A stretch of DNA of 33,245 nt from an uncultured Colwellia sp. (GTDB lineage: Bacteria; Pseudomonadota; Gammaproteobacteria; Enterobacterales; Alteromonadaceae), in contig CAJXUT010000010.1 in NCBI GenBank assembly GCA_913061365.1, positions 1 through 33,245 on the forward strand, written 5' to 3'. Below the pieces are notes generated by a model. It was given only the letters and a program-made list of their open reading frames with translations. It did not search any database and was not told the origin of the DNA. The position numbers and the translations under genes are program-made. Shown here one piece after another: positions 17,185 through 28,926 of this stretch; the stretch's first letter is position 1, and each line of letters opens with the position of its first letter.

Positions 17185-17292
17185 TGCTTTGTCCTTATTG
17201 TGCTAAAGAGTATTCCTAATTTGAACATCAGTTTGTAATGTGAATACTCTATAACATGTATCTTGATATTTCTGTTGTAAAAATAGACTAAG

Positions 17293-17832
17293 CTATTTTA
17301 TTGGCATTTGATAGTGTACGGCGATAAAGTCACCAATAGGATCTTTATGATCATATTCTCTTATAAAGGCCATGCCCATTTTCTTCATCACGCTAATTGA
17401 GCCGTAGTTTTCTTTTATAGCTAAAGCGGAAACATAATCAATATTTGTCTGCCTTGTCACGCTATTCTTGATCGCAATGGCAGCTTCAGTAGCATAACCT
17501 TTACCCCATGATTTTTTAAAAAAACGCCAGCCTAGCTCTAAATCTCGCCACTTAGGATCGTCAGTGAAAAAATCCATGGGACGAACTAAGACCCAACCAA
17601 GATAGTCATTGGTGATTTTGTCTGAAACCTGCCAAAGACCCCAACCTTTTGTCGTATCGGTATAAGCTTGCATACGTGGCAGAAAAACTTCATCGATTGT
17701 TTTTCTATCGTGAGGCTTTCCACCATTAATAAATTGCATTACTTCAGGGTCTTGATCTAATTCCCATAAAGCTTCGCCATCATCTTGCCCCATAAGCCTA
17801 TAGGTAAGCCGATCTGAATCTGTGATCTGCAT
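17293..17832 (-). CDS. RimJ/RimL-type GNAT acetyltransferase
   Basis: A 179-residue GNAT protein of the Acetyltransf_3 (RimJ/RimL-like) group, using acetyl-CoA to acetylate an amino group on a protein or small molecule. The acetyl-CoA loop is SWGKGYATEAA (about 108-118), followed by IKENYGSISVMKKMGM, the typical Asn-x-x-Ser-x-x-x-x-x-Lys-x-Gly pattern of the family. The substrate cannot be read from sequence. AGGA lies at good distance before the ATG. It sits 23 bases downstream of uvrA on the same strand and may be cotranscribed. Confidence 0.85.
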   Translation of the reverse strand: MQITDSDRLTYRLMGQDDGEALWELDQDPEVMQFINGGKPHDRKTIDEVFLPRMQAYTDTTKGWGLWQVSDKITNDYLGWVLVRPMDFFTDDPKWRDLELGWRFFKKSWGKGYATEAAIAIKNSVTRQTNIDYVSALAIKENYGSISVMKKMGMAFIREYDHKDPIGDFIAVHYQMPIK

Positions 17833-17855
17833 AATTTTTTCCTACCTCAAAAAGA

Positions 17856-20687
17856 TTACTTGTTATCTAACAAGGTTTTTAAAAAACGAGCTGTGTGTGA
17901 GGTTTTATGTTTTGCAACTTTCTCAGGTGTACCGGTTACTAAAATTTCACCGCCACCTGAACCACCTTCTGGGCCGAGATCAACTACCCAATCAGCTGTT
18001 TTTATTACATCTAAATTATGTTCAATTACCACAAGCGTATTGCCGTGATCACGTAATCGATGAATGACTTGTAGTAACTGTTTGATATCGTGAAAGTGCA
18101 AGCCTGTGGTTGGCTCATCTAAAATATACAATGTTTTACCGGTATCTCGCTTAGATAATTCTTTTGATAATTTAACCCGTTGGGCTTCACCGCCTGAAAG
18201 AGTAGTGGCTGACTGTCCTAACTTCACGTAAGTTAAACCAACATCCATCAAGGTTTGCAATTTGCGTTTTACCGCAGGGATGGCATTAAAGAATTCAAAA
18301 GCATCTTCAATGGTCATATCTAACACTTCATGAATGTTTTTACCTTTGTAAAGTACTTCTAACGTTTCACGATTGTAGCGTTTGCTTTTACAAACATCGC
18401 AAGGTACATAAACATCTGGTAAAAAGTGCATCTCTACTTTGATTAAGCCATCGCCTTGACAAGCTTCACAGCGACCACCTTTCACGTTAAAGCTAAAACG
18501 TCCCGGCTTATACCCTCGAGAACGAGCTTCTTGAGTGGCTGCAAAAATATCGCGAATTGCAGTGAATATTCCCGTGTAAGTGGCAGGGTTTGAACGAGGT
18601 GTTCTGCCAATAGGACTTTGGTCAATATCAATAACTTTGTCTAAATGTTCTAAGCCAGCAATACTTTTATAGGGAGAAGGTTCATCAAGTGTTGCCCCAT
18701 TTAACTCAATATGCGCGAGCTTATATAAGGTGTCATTAATTAAGGTTGATTTACCTGAGCCAGAAACCCCCGTAATACACGTCATTAAACCATTAGGAAT
18801 AACTAGATCAACATTTTTTAAGTTGTTGCCGCTAGCACCTTTTAGTTCAATGACACTCTTTTTATTAAAAGGGTGGCGTTTTTTGGGAATCTCGATACTT
18901 TCTACGCCAGATAAGTATTTACCTGTTAGCGAATCTTTAGCTTTTAAAATATCATCAACAGTACCTTGGGCGATAATTTCACCGCCATGAACACCTGCGC
19001 CTGGGCCTATATCAATTACAAAATCGGCAGCGCGAATAGCGTCTTCATCATGTTCAACTACAATGACGGTATTGCCTAAATCACGTAAATGAATAAGGGT
19101 GGTTAGTAAACGCTCATTATCTCGCTGGTGTAAGCCAATAGAGGGCTCATCTAATACATACATAACACCGACTAAACCTGCACCAATTTGACTTGCTAAG
19201 CGAATACGCTGCGCTTCTCCGCCTGATAAAGTATTAGCTCCGCGGGATAGGTTTAAATAATTTAAACCAACATTAACCAAGAAACCTAAACGGTCATTAA
19301 TTTCCTTGAGAATTTTCTCTGCGACTTGGCCTCTTTGCCCTGTGAGTTTTAAACCTTGGAAAAAATCTAAAGCATCACTAATGGCAAATTCTGCAACAAC
19401 CGGCAAAGGGGTATCTTCAATAAATACATTACGTGCTTCTAAGCGTAAGCGGCTACCATTACAGTCAGGACAATGTTGGCTGTTCAAATATTTTGATAAC
19501 TCTTCTCGTACAGCATTAGATTCAGTTTCTTTATAGCGGCGTTGCATATTGTTAATAATGCCTTCAAATGGATGCTTTCGTAGCACCACATCACCGCGAT
19601 CATTCATGTACTTAAATTCAATTTCTTGTTTACCGCTACCATAAAGTATTGCTTTAATTGCTTTATCACTGAGCTTATTGAGGGGCTCATCTAGAGAAAA
19701 GTTATAATGCTCAGATAAAGCTTGTAGCATTTGAAAATAATAAAAATTACGTTTATCCCAACCTCTAATTGCGCCACCAGCAAGACTTAGCTCGTTATTG
19801 GTAATGATACGTTGCGTATCAAAGAATTGTTCGATACCTAAACCATCACAGGTTTTACAAGCACCCGCAGGGTTGTTAAATGAAAACAATCGAGGTTCTA
19901 ACTCTTGCATGCTGTAGCCACAATGAGGACAAGCAAAGTTAGCTGAAAAGAGTAATTCTTCTTTATCTGGCTCATCCATAAAAGCAACTTTTGCAGAGCC
20001 AGCAGTTAATGCTAATGTGGTTTCAAATGACTCAGAAAGACGTAGTTGAATATCTGGACGTACTTTTAAGCGATCAACAACCACTTCAATAGTATGTTTT
20101 TTATGTAGTTCTAATGTTGGCGGATCAGACAAGTCACAAACTTCACCATCGATACGAGCGCGGATAAAGCCTTGTGCAGCAAGATTATCAAGTAACTTTA
20201 TATGTTCGCCTTTACGGTTTTGTAATACAGGCGCTAGCAACATGACTTTTGTGCCTTCTTCTAGGGCTAGAACTTTATCAACCATTTGAGATACAGTTTG
20301 TGCCGCTAATGGCTGTTTGTGTTCTGGACAGCGAGGCTCTCCAACACGGGCATATAAAAGTCTTAAATAATCATAAATTTCGGTAATAGTCCCAACGGTA
20401 GAGCGTGGGTTGTGAGATGTTGATTTTTGCTCAATAGAGATGGCGGGTGATAAACCTTCAATATGATCAACATCAGGCTTTTCCATTAAAGATAAGAATT
20501 GACGCGCATAGGCTGATAACGACTCAACATAACGGCGCTGTCCTTCTGCGTATAAGGTATCAAATGCTAGTGATGATTTACCTGAACCAGAAAGTCCCGT
20601 GATAACAACGAGCTTATCTCTAGGAATTGATAAACTTATATCTTTTAGGTTATGGGTTCTAGCCCCCCTGACTTCTATATTTCTCAT
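17856..20687 (-). CDS. uvrA: Excinuclease ABC subunit A
   Basis: UvrA is the damage-sensing ATPase of nucleotide excision repair and loads UvrB. At 943 residues it is full length. It has two ABC modules: Walker [10 protein letters not shown] at 31-39 and GVSGSGKST near 640, two LSGGEAQR signatures, and two zinc sites (Cys253, Cys256, Cys277, Cys280; and CEAC...CDVC in the second half). Similarity to E. coli UvrA runs throughout, so the start ([14 protein letters not shown]) is secure. In E. coli uvrA is SOS-regulated; here the 150-base upstream gap contains no CTG-N10-CAG LexA site, so control may differ. Confidence 0.98.
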   Translation of the reverse strand: MRNIEVRGARTHNLKDISLSIPRDKLVVITGLSGSGKSSLAFDTLYAEGQRRYVESLSAYARQFLSLMEKPDVDHIEGLSPAISIEQKSTSHNPRSTVGTITEIYDYLRLLYARVGEPRCPEHKQPLAAQTVSQMVDKVLALEEGTKVMLLAPVLQNRKGEHIKLLDNLAAQGFIRARIDGEVCDLSDPPTLELHKKHTIEVVVDRLKVRPDIQLRLSESFETTLALTAGSAKVAFMDEPDKEELLFSANFACPHCGYSMQELEPRLFSFNNPAGACKTCDGLGIEQFFDTQRIITNNELSLAGGAIRGWDKRNFYYFQMLQALSEHYNFSLDEPLNKLSDKAIKAILYGSGKQEIEFKYMNDRGDVVLRKHPFEGIINNMQRRYKETESNAVREELSKYLNSQHCPDCNGSRLRLEARNVFIEDTPLPVVAEFAISDALDFFQGLKLTGQRGQVAEKILKEINDRLGFLVNVGLNYLNLSRGANTLSGGEAQRIRLASQIGAGLVGVMYVLDEPSIGLHQRDNERLLTTLIHLRDLGNTVIVVEHDEDAIRAADFVIDIGPGAGVHGGEIIAQGTVDDILKAKDSLTGKYLSGVESIEIPKKRHPFNKKSVIELKGASGNNLKNVDLVIPNGLMTCITGVSGSGKSTLINDTLYKLAHIELNGATLDEPSPYKSIAGLEHLDKVIDIDQSPIGRTPRSNPATYTGIFTAIRDIFAATQEARSRGYKPGRFSFNVKGGRCEACQGDGLIKVEMHFLPDVYVPCDVCKSKRYNRETLEVLYKGKNIHEVLDMTIEDAFEFFNAIPAVKRKLQTLMDVGLTYVKLGQSATTLSGGEAQRVKLSKELSKRDTGKTLYILDEPTTGLHFHDIKQLLQVIHRLRDHGNTLVVIEHNLDVIKTADWVVDLGPEGGSGGGEILVTGTPEKVAKHKTSHTARFLKTLLDNK

Positions 20688-20823
20688 GTTTATTCACTAA
20701 TCTATCCGCAAAAATAATAGCCGAATAGTATGACATAAATCATAGGTTTTGTTTGCTTGATAAACACTTTTATTTTTACATTCACTTGGTTATAACGATG
20801 TAATACTATTAAAGAAAAAACAC

Positions 20824-20830
20824 AGGGGGG
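20824..20830 (+). promoter_or_regulatory. Strong ribosome site fixing a TTG start
   Basis: AGGGGGG at 20824-20830 lies 7 bases before TTG at 20838. It is the only good ribosome site in the region and supports the TTG as the start of the transporter gene. Confidence 0.75.
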
Positions 20831-20837
20831 TAATTTA

Positions 20838-22187
20838 TTGGAATCTAAAAAAATTAATATACTGCTGTCGTTTATCTTTGCTTATATCGTGGCAAATACC
20901 GTTGAGGCGCCATTGCAAGTTCAGCATGGTTTAACTATTTTTGTTGCGATTGCTTGGTTATGGATTACACAGGCATTACCCCTTAGTGCTACTGCGCTAT
21001 TAATTCCTGTTTTAGCTATGCTAAGCGGTATATTGCCAGCAACACAAGCGTTCGCTAGTTTTTCTAGTCCAGTCATTTTTCTCTTTATGGGAGGATTTGC
21101 CTTAGCTGCTGCGCTACAAAAATATTCATTAGATAAGTTATTTGCAGTGAAAATGCTGTCTTTGTCAGGGGGAAGACCTTTGTATGCGGTATTGTTGTTA
21201 TTTTTAACAACGGCTTTGCTTTCAATGTGGATAAGTAATACAGCAACACTTGCGCTAATGTTGCCTATTGCGCTAGGGCTATTATCTGCTCAGAAAAATA
21301 ATTGTGACAGTGAACAAAATCAACCTAATGTTTATATCTTTGTTTTACTTGGGCTCGCGTATTCAGGCAATCTTGGTGGTATGGCTACATTGATTGGCAG
21401 CCCGCCTAATGCAATTGCGGCTTCTGCTGCCGGCTTAAGCTTTGCTGACTGGCTAAAGTGGGGGATACCCATGTTTTCTTTGTTATTTCCTTTAATGATA
21501 ATAGTGTTGTTTATTTTGTTTAGACCTAAATTTTCACAAAGGATTGTACTAGCCCCGCCAGTGCTTGAATCGAATTGGCAAAGAACTTTTGTTATTTCTG
21601 TGTTTGCTTTAACTGCTTTAGGTTGGGTGTTTAGTTCGCCATTAGCCTCTCTTGTTGGTGTTAGTCGAGGGTTTGATGCGATGTTAGCAGTTATCGCAAT
21701 TGTGTTATTAACAGGATCAAAATGTTTACGGTTTGAAGAATTTATTGAAAAAACTAACTGGGGAATTTTAATTCTGTTTGGTGGTGGCTTAACGTTAAGT
21801 GTTTTATTAAAAACATCGGGTGCAAGTTTGTGGTTGGCCAATGCTATTAGTAGTAACTTGCCTGCAGATAATACTTGGTTGATATTGGTAAGCATTTGTA
21901 TTTTTGTGGTTTTTTTAACTGAACTTGTTAGTAATACAGCAAGCGCTGCTTTGTTAGTTCCTTTATTTATGACGGTTGCCATTGATTTACAGTTGCCACC
22001 TGTGGGTATTGCCGTGATTATCGCTTTATGTACTTCATGCGCTTTTATGCTCCCTGTAGCGACACCACCAAATGCAATTGTATTTTCATCCGGTTTAATA
22101 CCACAAGGGTATATGATGCGTGCAGGTTTTGTGCTTAATATTGTAATAGCTTTGGTTATTGCGAGTGTTGCCTATTTTATATTCTAA
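20838..22187 (+). CDS. DASS/SLC13-family sodium:anion symporter
   Basis: A 449-residue inner-membrane carrier of the divalent anion:Na+ symporter family, which imports dicarboxylates, sulfate or phosphate with sodium. The duplicated signature is visible: SNTATLALMLP (from 133) with IGSPPNAIA, and SNTASAALLVP (near 365) with VATPPNAIVF; the Ser-Asn-Thr motifs form the sodium and substrate sites. The substrate is unclear; dicarboxylate or sulfate are likely. The start is TTG, supported by AGGGGGG. Divergent from uvrA. Upstream, TTCACT (20781) and TACTAT (20804) at 17 bases could serve as a weak promoter. Confidence 0.88.
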   Translation: MESKKINILLSFIFAYIVANTVEAPLQVQHGLTIFVAIAWLWITQALPLSATALLIPVLAMLSGILPATQAFASFSSPVIFLFMGGFALAAALQKYSLDKLFAVKMLSLSGGRPLYAVLLLFLTTALLSMWISNTATLALMLPIALGLLSAQKNNCDSEQNQPNVYIFVLLGLAYSGNLGGMATLIGSPPNAIAASAAGLSFADWLKWGIPMFSLLFPLMIIVLFILFRPKFSQRIVLAPPVLESNWQRTFVISVFALTALGWVFSSPLASLVGVSRGFDAMLAVIAIVLLTGSKCLRFEEFIEKTNWGILILFGGGLTLSVLLKTSGASLWLANAISSNLPADNTWLILVSICIFVVFLTELVSNTASAALLVPLFMTVAIDLQLPPVGIAVIIALCTSCAFMLPVATPPNAIVFSSGLIPQGYMMRAGFVLNIVIALVIASVAYFIF

Positions 22188-22271
22188 TCAATTTTTTAAG
22201 AACTTAATGATTCATATCATTAGCATCTTTAAGTCTCTTGTGCATAGAGCATTTTTTTGTCAGTCATTGCA

Positions 22272-22280
22272 TGGTAAACT
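22272..22280 (+). promoter_or_regulatory. Candidate extended -10 of yajR
   Basis: TGG followed by TAAACT (22272-22280), an extended -10-like element 60 bases before yajR, followed by ACGACG. No matching -35. Confidence 0.3.
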
Positions 22281-22340
22281 ACGACGATTTTTTAATTCTC
22301 CAACTTTTAATTTTCCGTTTTTTTTAGGTAATCTATTTTC

Positions 22341-23738
22341 ATGAGCGTTTCAGGTTTAAACAGTATTGAGAAAAAAGCAGCATTTTCCCTCGCCAGTGTG
22401 TTTGGTGTACGAATGCTTGGACTTTTTATGATATTACCCGTGTTTGCTATTTACGGTGAACAGTTAGCTGGCTATAGCCCATTATGGCTTGGACTTGCTA
22501 TTGGAGCCTATGGTTTAACGCAAGCACTATTACAAATACCTATGGGTATTCTTTCTGATAAACATGGCCGCAAACCTGTGATATTAGCAGGCTTGGTTGT
22601 TTTTTTAATTGGTAGTATTGTTGCTGCTATGTCGACAACAATTTATGGCGTAGTACTAGGGCGAGCTATGCAAGGCATGGGGGCAATTGCTAGTGCTATT
22701 CTGGCCTTAGCCGCCGATTTAACCAGAGAAGAACAACGTCCGAAAGTGATGGCAACCATTGGCATGTTTATTGGTTTATCATTTACTTTTGCTATGATTT
22801 TAGGCCCTATAGTGGCTGATGCTTTTGGTTTGGCAGGATTATTTTGGTTTACGGGACTTTTAACTATTCTAGCTATGCTCATGATCCAATTTATGGTGCC
22901 TTATTCAATAAATAAAGCCCCTCGTGGCGATAATGTTGCTTTGCCAGAGCAAATAGGTAAGTTAATTCGCCATCCTCAATTATCTCGCTTGAACTGGGGC
23001 GTGTTTATTTTGCACATGGCCCTTACGGCTTGTTTTGTTACTTTACCAAAACAATTTGTGGCTAGTGGACTTGCATTAGAAAGTCATTGGCAAATATATT
23101 TACCTGCATTATTAGGCTCTTTCTTTTTGATGGTGCCTTTTATGATTTTTGCGATGAAAAAGCAGCAAGAAAAACCTATGTTCAGTGCTGCAATTGCGCT
23201 ACTTAGCTTAGCTTTATTTCTATTATGGTTATTACCAACGGGCTTATGGAGTCTAGTCTTTTCGGTTGTACTCTTTTTCACTGCTTTTAATTATTTAGAG
23301 GCGACTATGCCTTCTATTTTATCGCGTATTGCTCCTGCTGGCGTAAAGGGCAGTGTTATGGGGATATATTCTAGCAGCCAATTTTTAGGTGCTTTTGTTG
23401 GTGGTATTATTGGAGGTTTTGTCGCAAGCCGCTTTGGAGAGCAAACTATATTCTTGGTAATGGCTGTGGCGAGTCTCATTTGGTTAGTACTTAGTTTTGG
23501 TATGAAAAAACTGAAAAAATCTAAAAGTTTTAGTTTTACGACTAATATTACTTGTGATGAGAAAGCCGATGAAATAGCGGATGTATTAATAAATATGCCT
23601 GGTGTTATTGAAGCAACATTAGTGCATGACGATAGTGGTAGTAATTCAGCCGAGAATGCTGCGGTTGCTTATTTAAAGGTAGATGACAAAATTGTTGATT
23701 TACCTGCTGTTAAAGCATTGTTGCAGCAGAGCACATAA
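22341..23738 (+). CDS. yajR: MFS transporter, YajR type with C-terminal YAM domain
   Basis: A 465-residue major facilitator carrier with 12 helices, loop 2-3 motif A (GILSDKHGRKP, 69-79) and a soluble C-terminal domain (about 398-460). The soluble part fits the ferredoxin-like YAM domain that defines E. coli YajR (454 residues). YajR is a proton-driven exporter whose natural substrate is not settled. The ATG gives the normal N-terminus; the ribosome site is weak (AGGT 11 bases upstream). As I recall, related genera have uvrA, a carrier of this type and ssb next to each other; here ssb is displaced by about 5.8 kb. Confidence 0.86.
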   Translation: MSVSGLNSIEKKAAFSLASVFGVRMLGLFMILPVFAIYGEQLAGYSPLWLGLAIGAYGLTQALLQIPMGILSDKHGRKPVILAGLVVFLIGSIVAAMSTTIYGVVLGRAMQGMGAIASAILALAADLTREEQRPKVMATIGMFIGLSFTFAMILGPIVADAFGLAGLFWFTGLLTILAMLMIQFMVPYSINKAPRGDNVALPEQIGKLIRHPQLSRLNWGVFILHMALTACFVTLPKQFVASGLALESHWQIYLPALLGSFFLMVPFMIFAMKKQQEKPMFSAAIALLSLALFLLWLLPTGLWSLVFSVVLFFTAFNYLEATMPSILSRIAPAGVKGSVMGIYSSSQFLGAFVGGIIGGFVASRFGEQTIFLVMAVASLIWLVLSFGMKKLKKSKSFSFTTNITCDEKADEIADVLINMPGVIEATLVHDDSGSNSAENAAVAYLKVDDKIVDLPAVKALLQQST

Positions 23739-23867
23739 ATTAAAGGTACGGATATAATTACTTAAAATATGACATTGAGAATTAGTCTTTTAACTAAGCA
23801 AGTTCAGCAATTGTCATCGCTGTTAAGTTACTTGCTGTAAAAGTGAAAGGGCGTTGTAATATAAAAT

Positions 23868-24365
23868 TTAATATACGCTAGCAATGTAATCTATCAGTCT
23901 TCCGTTACCTAACAAAACGTTGATATCTTCTCCTTCAAACTCGCGCATTAAAGTGTTCCCTAAAGGGGACTCTGGTGTAATTACCGTAATGTGTTGTTCA
24001 TTTAATTGACAACGAAAACCACCGGCAGCAGGACCGATAAAAAACCAATGTTGTTTTTTATTATCAGTGTTAAGTTGAACTAGTGCCGATAATGCTATTG
24101 GCTTGTTTTCATCGAATTTACTTAGTACTAAGTTCTGATAATCAAATATTGCTTCCTGTAGTTCCTGTACTCGCCTTGATTGCCCTTCTGCTAAGTAACT
24201 GGCTTCGATAGCTAAGGTATCGTATTGAGTTTCAGCTACACTTTGATCATCTACGGCTGCAGCGTGAGCTTCATTTGCTGCACTAACTGCTTGTGATAGT
24301 TCCTGTTGTAAGTTCTTAATAATCAGGGAAACAAGGCTTTTTTTATCTATTTTCTTTGAAGTCAT
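23868..24365 (-). CDS. GreA/GreB-like transcription factor homologue
   Basis: A 165-residue protein with an N-terminal helical, probably coiled-coil, region (about 8-80, rich in Gln, Glu and Ala) and a C-terminal beta domain containing TPESPLGNTLM (130-140), which matches the SPLG block of GreA/GreB C-terminal domains. Gre factors enter the RNA polymerase secondary channel and promote transcript cleavage through acidic residues at the coiled-coil tip. A possible acidic tip here is Asp39/Asp40 and Glu45, but alignment is uncertain. It may be a Gre-like competitor without cleavage activity. It is convergent with yajR and divergent from fadH. Confidence 0.65.
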   Translation of the reverse strand: MTSKKIDKKSLVSLIIKNLQQELSQAVSAANEAHAAAVDDQSVAETQYDTLAIEASYLAEGQSRRVQELQEAIFDYQNLVLSKFDENKPIALSALVQLNTDNKKQHWFFIGPAAGGFRCQLNEQHITVITPESPLGNTLMREFEGEDINVLLGNGRLIDYIASVY

Positions 24366-24466
24366 ACCATAATTCTATGTACTACTATTTTGCAATAATT
24401 CTACTATTATTGAGAAGTTATCGATAATATTTTTTACGGTAATAATTTAATATTGTGAATCCAATC

Positions 24467-24478
24467 TGACAGGTGTCA
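24467..24478. promoter_or_regulatory. Palindromic operator-like site upstream of fadH
   Basis: TGACA-GG-TGTCA, a perfect 5-bp dyad with a 2-base centre, 70 bases before fadH and 101 bases before the divergent gre-like start. It does not match the FadR or PsrA consensus that I know. It could bind a GntR- or TetR-type regulator. Confidence 0.35.
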
Positions 24479-24512
24479 AAATTAACTTGTGTTTTTGAAC
24501 AAATATGAGTAA

Positions 24513-26609
<2,097 letters not shown>

Positions 26610-26774
26610 TTAACCACCTTTGATTATATTTAAGTAGGAAAGTCGCTTTAGCGAGAACGTTGATATCGTAACAAATCGTAATTTTTATCTTAGAAAAATA
26701 GTCACTGACTGGGGAAATGAGTATACTGCTGCTAATGTGTTTATAGTTAAGATTTAAGAGCTTTGACTTTTGAA

Positions 26775-28103
26775 ATGAAAAATATAGTAGTTAGTAGTGG
26801 CGATATTGAAATTTTTTCTACGCCAAAACAATATCAGCAACAATTATTGTCTTTAATTGCCAGTGCTCGTCAATGTATTTATATCTCAGCACTCTATGTA
26901 CAGGATGACGAAGCTGGCCAAGAAATCTTACATGCGTTATATCAGGCAAAGGGGAATTACCCTGAGCTTGATATCAAAGTTTTTGTTGATTATCACCGAG
27001 GCCAACGAGGTCTTATCGGAGAAAAGGGAAGCTTAGGAAATAGAGCTTTATATCTTGCTTTAGCTGAACAGTATGAACAAAAAATAGGTGTTTATGGCAT
27101 TGCTGTTAAACCGAAAGAGCTATTTGGTGTTTTACATTTAAAAGGTATGGTTTTTGATAATGTACTTTTTTATACAGGTGCCAGTATTAATGATATCTAT
27201 ATGGAGCAAGGAGATAGATACCGCTTAGATCGTTACTATCAAATTAATTGTGCACCATTAGCCAAAAGTTTTTGCCAATATCTAACTAAAACTTTTGTAA
27301 AATCAAACTTAGCCCCTTTATTGAATGAGCAGGTATTACCTAATCAAGCACAACAAAGGCGCAATATCATTTCACTGAAGTCATTATTAAAAAAATCAGC
27401 TTATGAACTAGAGTTTACTGATAACGATAAAGAATCAGGTGTAGTGACTAACCCAATTTCAATTATGCCTCTTGTTGGTTATGGCCGTAGAAAGAATAAG
27501 TTAAATAAAGTCATTCGCCAAACTATTAAGAATACAGAAAAAAAGTTAATAATTTTAACGCCTTACTTTAATTTACCACCAGTACTCGCACGAGATGTAA
27601 TTAAAGCACTTAAACGTGGTGTAAAAATAACCATTGTTGTAGGCGACAAAACTGCTAATGATTTTTTTATTGCTGATGAAAAAGAATTTTCAGCGATAGG
27701 TATAGTCCCTTATGTTTATGAAGTGCTGTTAAAACGCTTTGTAAAACGTTATCAACATTTTATTGATAATAAATTATTAGACATACATGTTTGGAAAAAT
27801 GGAGCGAATAGTTTTCACCTAAAAGGTGTTATAAGTGATGAACGTTATCATTTATTAACGGGAAGCAATTTGAACCCACGTGCTTGGTCTCTCGATTTAG
27901 AGAATGGATTATTACTTGATGATCCTTCTCAAGGGCTAATGCCTAAAGTGTCTGCTGAGCTGGTTAATATTATGGAATACGCTAACCCAATTAATCATTA
28001 CAGTGAAATTGAAGATATTAGTGATTACCCTCAAAAACCTAAAAGATTGCTCAAAAAGATACGAATGACCCAAATTGATCGTATTTTAAAGCGCTTCTTA
28101 TAG
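26775..28103 (+). CDS. pssA: CDP-diacylglycerol-serine O-phosphatidyltransferase
   Basis: PssA makes phosphatidylserine, the precursor of phosphatidylethanolamine, from CDP-diacylglycerol and serine at the inner membrane surface. It belongs to the phospholipase D superfamily: the first HKD motif is His121, Lys123, Asp128 (HLKGMVFD), and the second is HLKGVISDE near 355. Long matches to E. coli PssA (451 residues), such as TPYFNLP, VGDKTANDFF and LNPRAWSLDLEN, make the assignment firm. An in-frame TTG at 26763 is possible, since AAGAG sits just before it; ATG at 26775 (442 residues) is the conservative choice. TAGTCA (26699) and TATACT (26722) at 17 bases may be its promoter. Confidence 0.94.
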   Translation: MKNIVVSSGDIEIFSTPKQYQQQLLSLIASARQCIYISALYVQDDEAGQEILHALYQAKGNYPELDIKVFVDYHRGQRGLIGEKGSLGNRALYLALAEQYEQKIGVYGIAVKPKELFGVLHLKGMVFDNVLFYTGASINDIYMEQGDRYRLDRYYQINCAPLAKSFCQYLTKTFVKSNLAPLLNEQVLPNQAQQRRNIISLKSLLKKSAYELEFTDNDKESGVVTNPISIMPLVGYGRRKNKLNKVIRQTIKNTEKKLIILTPYFNLPPVLARDVIKALKRGVKITIVVGDKTANDFFIADEKEFSAIGIVPYVYEVLLKRFVKRYQHFIDNKLLDIHVWKNGANSFHLKGVISDERYHLLTGSNLNPRAWSLDLENGLLLDDPSQGLMPKVSAELVNIMEYANPINHYSEIEDISDYPQKPKRLLKKIRMTQIDRILKRFL

Positions 28104-28130
28104 TCTAAATAATTGTTCCACTGATAATAG

Positions 28131-28713
28131 TTAAAAGGATTGTTTTGCTTCAATCCTTACTTCAACGTTATCTATGCTAGGGCTATCATTTTGATAAATA
28201 GTATCGTCAAATGTTTCTTCATCAAAACCAATTTTATAAGCATAGGGTGTATAAAAGCTGGCAAAGTGTTTTTGAAAAAATAGTGATTGCTGCGTGCCAT
28301 CGTCATTGTCAGTAGAGCGAAACTTTAAATCTATATTTTGTTCCTAAATAGAGAGATCGCACTCTTCAACTTATAACCTTTTTGTTGAGAGTTATTATAA
28401 GTTTGAATTTCAGCATCTATGCCTAATCCCAATAAATATCGCTCTTTTAATCCAATGCTATAAGTACTTTCTCCCCCTTGACGACAAAAACTGATGGTTG
28501 GCATTAACGACCAATTATCCCAAGTAGTAACTGTTATGTTCTCTACCATTTCACCATTTGTCACTTTTGCATCACTCCTCTGAATAAAAAATCAGCTTTA
28601 TTTTCAAGGGTAGCTTGTTTTGTGACGATATGAATAGCATTAGCCCACTGATGTATAGTCGAAAAACCGACTTCATTTTTATTAAAAATTGTTAGAGGTT
28701 TATAAATGACATT
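28131..28713 (-). pseudogene. Decayed outer-membrane protein gene, probably Omp85 (BamA/TamA)-like
   Basis: Three reading frames on the minus strand carry consecutive protein-like segments. Frame 1 (28713-28561) has WANAIHIVTKQATLENK, POTRA-like. Frame 2 (28564-28331) has TTWDNWSLMPTISF and YSIGLKERYLLGLGID, like the start of a beta-barrel. Frame 3 (28343-28131) has HFASFYTPYAYKIGFD. Adding one base near 28344 (AGGAAC to AGGGAAC) joins frames 2 and 3 smoothly; the join of frames 1 and 2 also seems to lack a stretch, since a POTRA should be longer. The signal peptide end and most of the barrel are absent. The family is judged from remembered motif style only. It fills most of the 823-base gap between pssA and the thioesterase gene. 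Confidence 0.65.
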
Positions 28714-28725
28714 TTACGTTCCCTG

Positions 28726-28740
28726 AATACAGGCTGTATT
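28726..28740. repeat. Short perfect dyad AATACAG-G-CTGTATT
   Basis: A 7-bp inverted repeat with one central base, immediately outside the surviving 5' end of the decayed gene. It may be an old operator or a chance palindrome in AT-rich DNA. Confidence 0.4.
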
Positions 28741-28758
28741 TTATTCATGCAGAGGTTC

Positions 28759-28788
28759 ATTTCCAGTGGCGTAAATGTTACTGGAAAT
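28759..28788. repeat. 9-bp inverted repeat with 12-base loop
   Basis: ATTTCCAGT (28759-28767) and ACTGGAAAT (28780-28788) pair perfectly. It lies in the otherwise gene-free stretch 28714-28926, which I see as mainly AT-rich spacer. There is no U-tract directly after it. Confidence 0.45.
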
Positions 28789-28926
28789 AATAAATAAAAT
28801 AAAAAATATACTATACAAGTGGATGTTTTAGCTCATTTTAACTTTCTTTCTTGAGTAAGCTGATTTTTTTGTGAGCTAACGTTACTATAGCGGTTATAAA
28901 TTAATAAAAGTAGGGATAAATAGAGG

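Noticed and set aside
21332-21982. 216-codon open frame antisense to the DASS transporter
   Set aside because: It mirrors a hydrophobic coding sequence; the transporter motifs on the plus strand are complete and the antisense protein resembles nothing.
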